The notes below the pieces were generated by a model that was given only the letters and a program-made list of their open reading frames with translations, ran no database searches and was not told the DNA's origin. A stretch of DNA of 8,041 nucleotides from Actinomycetes bacterium (GTDB taxonomy: Bacteria; Actinomycetota; Acidimicrobiia; Acidimicrobiales; Acidimicrobiaceae), in the NCBI GenBank assembly GCA_021819725.1, contig JAKAQR010000085.1, forward strand, positions 1 to 8,041. The letters run 5' to 3'. Positions 6,803-8,041 of this stretch are shown here, piece by piece. The first letter of the stretch is position 1, and each line of letters begins with the position of its first letter. A program made the translations under genes and the position numbers.

Positions 6803-6860
6803 GATAAGTGATGGCCCCGAACTCCAGCGTAGTTGCTAGCGCTCGGGACCATCAGTCATC
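6803..6860 (-). promoter_or_regulatory. Intercistronic stem-loop between binding-protein and permease genes
   Basis: On the minus strand the 18-base arm at 6843-6860 (GATGACTGATGGTCCCGA) pairs with the arm at 6803-6820 (TCGGGGCCATCACTTATC). There is one C-C mismatch and two G-U wobbles. The 22-base loop can form a small GCG/CGC inner stem. A T-rich but G-interrupted stretch (ATTGATTGTTTGTTGTTA, 6785-6802) follows. It starts 31 bases after the binding-protein stop. It may be a partial terminator or an mRNA stabiliser that keeps binding-protein mRNA more abundant than permease mRNA, a known arrangement in ABC importer operons. Confidence 0.7.
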
Positions 6861-6891
6861 GTGAACCTATCGCGTTACTGAAACGTCGAGG

Positions 6892-8041
6892 TTACTTCGT
6901 AAAGTACCAGGTCTCAGGGGTGAGGTCCAGGTACGGGTTCTGGGTCACTCCACCGAGCTTGTTCGAGATCAGCGAAATGGCATAATCAGGCGAGGGCTGG
7001 TAGATAACCGGGAGCTGCTGGACCATGAAGTTCTGATAGGCGTTCAGCGCGGCCTGCGGGTTGGACGACGTGTGCGTCGCCGCAATCAGCTTGTTGGCCT
7101 CTGGGCTGTTGTAACTACCAAAGTTCGAGCCAGACCCAGTACCGAAGAGCTCACCACCGGATGGGTAGTTGTCCGGGCTGTACTCCCAGCCACCGGCCCA
7201 GTTCTCCATCTCCCACTTGCACGAGGCCTGTGTCGGCTTACACGGCGCTGCGTTGGTGATGACCGTGTCGAAGGTCGCCGAACTCAAGGTGATGTTGATA
7301 CCGGCCTGCTTGGCGGCTGACTGGTATGCGTCCATCTCCTGGGTGACCGAGGTGTTGCCCGAGGCGTACTGGAGATTCAGGTTCAGCGCAAGGCCCTTGG
7401 CGACGCCCTTGCCGCACTGGGTGGCACCCGTACCCGGACTCTCACAGGTCATCACGCCGTTGACCATCTTCCACCCATGGGAGGTGAGCAGGTTTTTGGC
7501 GGCCGAGACCGAGTAGGGATAGGGGTTGGTCTTGGAGTTCGCGTCGGCGAAGGGATTCGACGGAGCGAGTGGAACCGGCGAGTAGCTCGGAACCGCGTAG
7601 CCCTTCAGGAAGGTCTTGATCCAAGCGGGCTGATCGACGAGGTGCTGGAGCGCCTGGCGGAAGTAGAGCTGCTGAAACAGTGGCCCATAGGTCGGGTTGT
7701 TGTAGTTCTCGACCCAGTAGTCGAAACCGAGGTCGATCCACGGCTCGACCTTGTAACCGATCGACTCGACGTAGGACTTCTGCGAGAGGTCCGTGACCGG
7801 CAGGTAACCATAGGTGATCGCGCCATTGCCAGCGCGAAGCACGTTGAACTCAGCCGAGGCCTGGGTGAAGGGCAACTCGACGAACTGTGAGAGGCTCGGC
7901 TTGACCGGTCCGGAGTAGCTGGGGTTCGGCACGAAGACGGCCTTACCAGCGGTGGTGAAGCTCGAGAGCTTCCATGGACCATCGACCACCGACCAGATTG
8001 GACTGGTTGCGTACGTCGAGAGATCACTCGCCTGTCCGTTG
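6892..8041 (-). CDS. ABC transporter solute-binding protein, family 5 (5' end beyond right edge)
   Basis: This is the C-terminal 382 residues of an extracytoplasmic peptide/nickel-type binding protein (SBP_bac_5), which captures substrate and delivers it to the two permeases encoded downstream. The frame is open to the right edge, so the signal peptide and N-terminal lobe are missing. Numbering from the edge, SPIWSVVDGPWKLSSF (13-28) with VPNPSYSGPVKP matches the family's GxGPYxL...NPxYWG region. LYFRQALQHLVDQPAWIKTFLKG matches the RQAL..AIDR helix, and AKNLLTSHGWK matches the family's AxxLLxxAGW motif. The tail YLDLTPETWYFTK ends at TAA 6892. Two cysteine pairs, CX9C (7414-7446) and CX6C (7219-7242), are possible disulfides. 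Substrate specificity cannot be assigned: family 5 proteins bind peptides, nickel, sugars and other ligands. It is the first gene seen of the importer operon. Confidence 0.93.
   Translation of the reverse strand, partial: NGQASDLSTYATSPIWSVVDGPWKLSSFTTAGKAVFVPNPSYSGPVKPSLSQFVELPFTQASAEFNVLRAGNGAITYGYLPVTDLSQKSYVESIGYKVEPWIDLGFDYWVENYNNPTYGPLFQQLYFRQALQHLVDQPAWIKTFLKGYAVPSYSPVPLAPSNPFADANSKTNPYPYSVSAAKNLLTSHGWKMVNGVMTCESPGTGATQCGKGVAKGLALNLNLQYASGNTSVTQEMDAYQSAAKQAGINITLSSATFDTVITNAAPCKPTQASCKWEMENWAGGWEYSPDNYPSGGELFGTGSGSNFGSYNSPEANKLIAATHTSSNPQAALNAYQNFMVQQLPVIYQPSPDYAISLISNKLGGVTQNPYLDLTPETWYFTK

Overview
The window reads as ordinary chromosome from a moderately GC-rich Gram-positive-type bacterium, most likely an actinomycete-grade organism. 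The grounds are an LCP-type cell-wall ligase with a LytR_C domain, a DUF58/transglutaminase pair, frequent GTG and TTG starts, and weak Shine-Dalgarno sites. My impression of an acidophilic Acidimicrobiia relative is from the flavour of the proteins only and is not proven. All five genes lie on the minus strand, so the window is best read from right to left. No RNA gene, CRISPR array, insertion sequence, integrase, phage gene or attachment site was recognised. The largest gap between genes is 171 bases.

Right half (about 8041 to 4856): a peptide/nickel-type ABC importer operon. The 3' two-thirds or so of a family 5 solute-binding protein enters from the right edge. After a 118-base spacer with a long stem-loop come two membrane permeases of the DppB and DppC type, separated by 22 bases. 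No ATPase gene follows, so the DppD/DppF-type ATPases must lie outside the window (upstream of the binding protein or elsewhere).

Middle (4797 to 3232): a membrane-anchored LytR-CpsA-Psr protein with an LCP catalytic domain, a LytR_C domain and a serine-homopolymer tail encoded by a 15-bp tandem repeat. It probably attaches glycopolymers to peptidoglycan. A modest hairpin follows its stop codon.

Left (3060 to 1): a DUF58 protein followed, almost without a gap, by a large TgpA-like membrane transglutaminase that runs off the left edge. The transglutaminase has no stop codon in the window, but its frame is open from 1963 to base 1 and carries an intact Cys-His-Asp triad. DUF58 and TgpA-like proteins commonly accompany a MoxR AAA+ ATPase. 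None lies directly upstream here, where the LCP gene sits instead. The middle and left genes together look like a small cell-envelope neighbourhood beside an unrelated importer operon.

I did not find a convincing undescribed system. The observations most worth checking are the intercistronic stem-loop in the importer operon, the DUF58-TgpA pair without an adjacent MoxR gene, and the repeat-encoded tail of the LCP protein.
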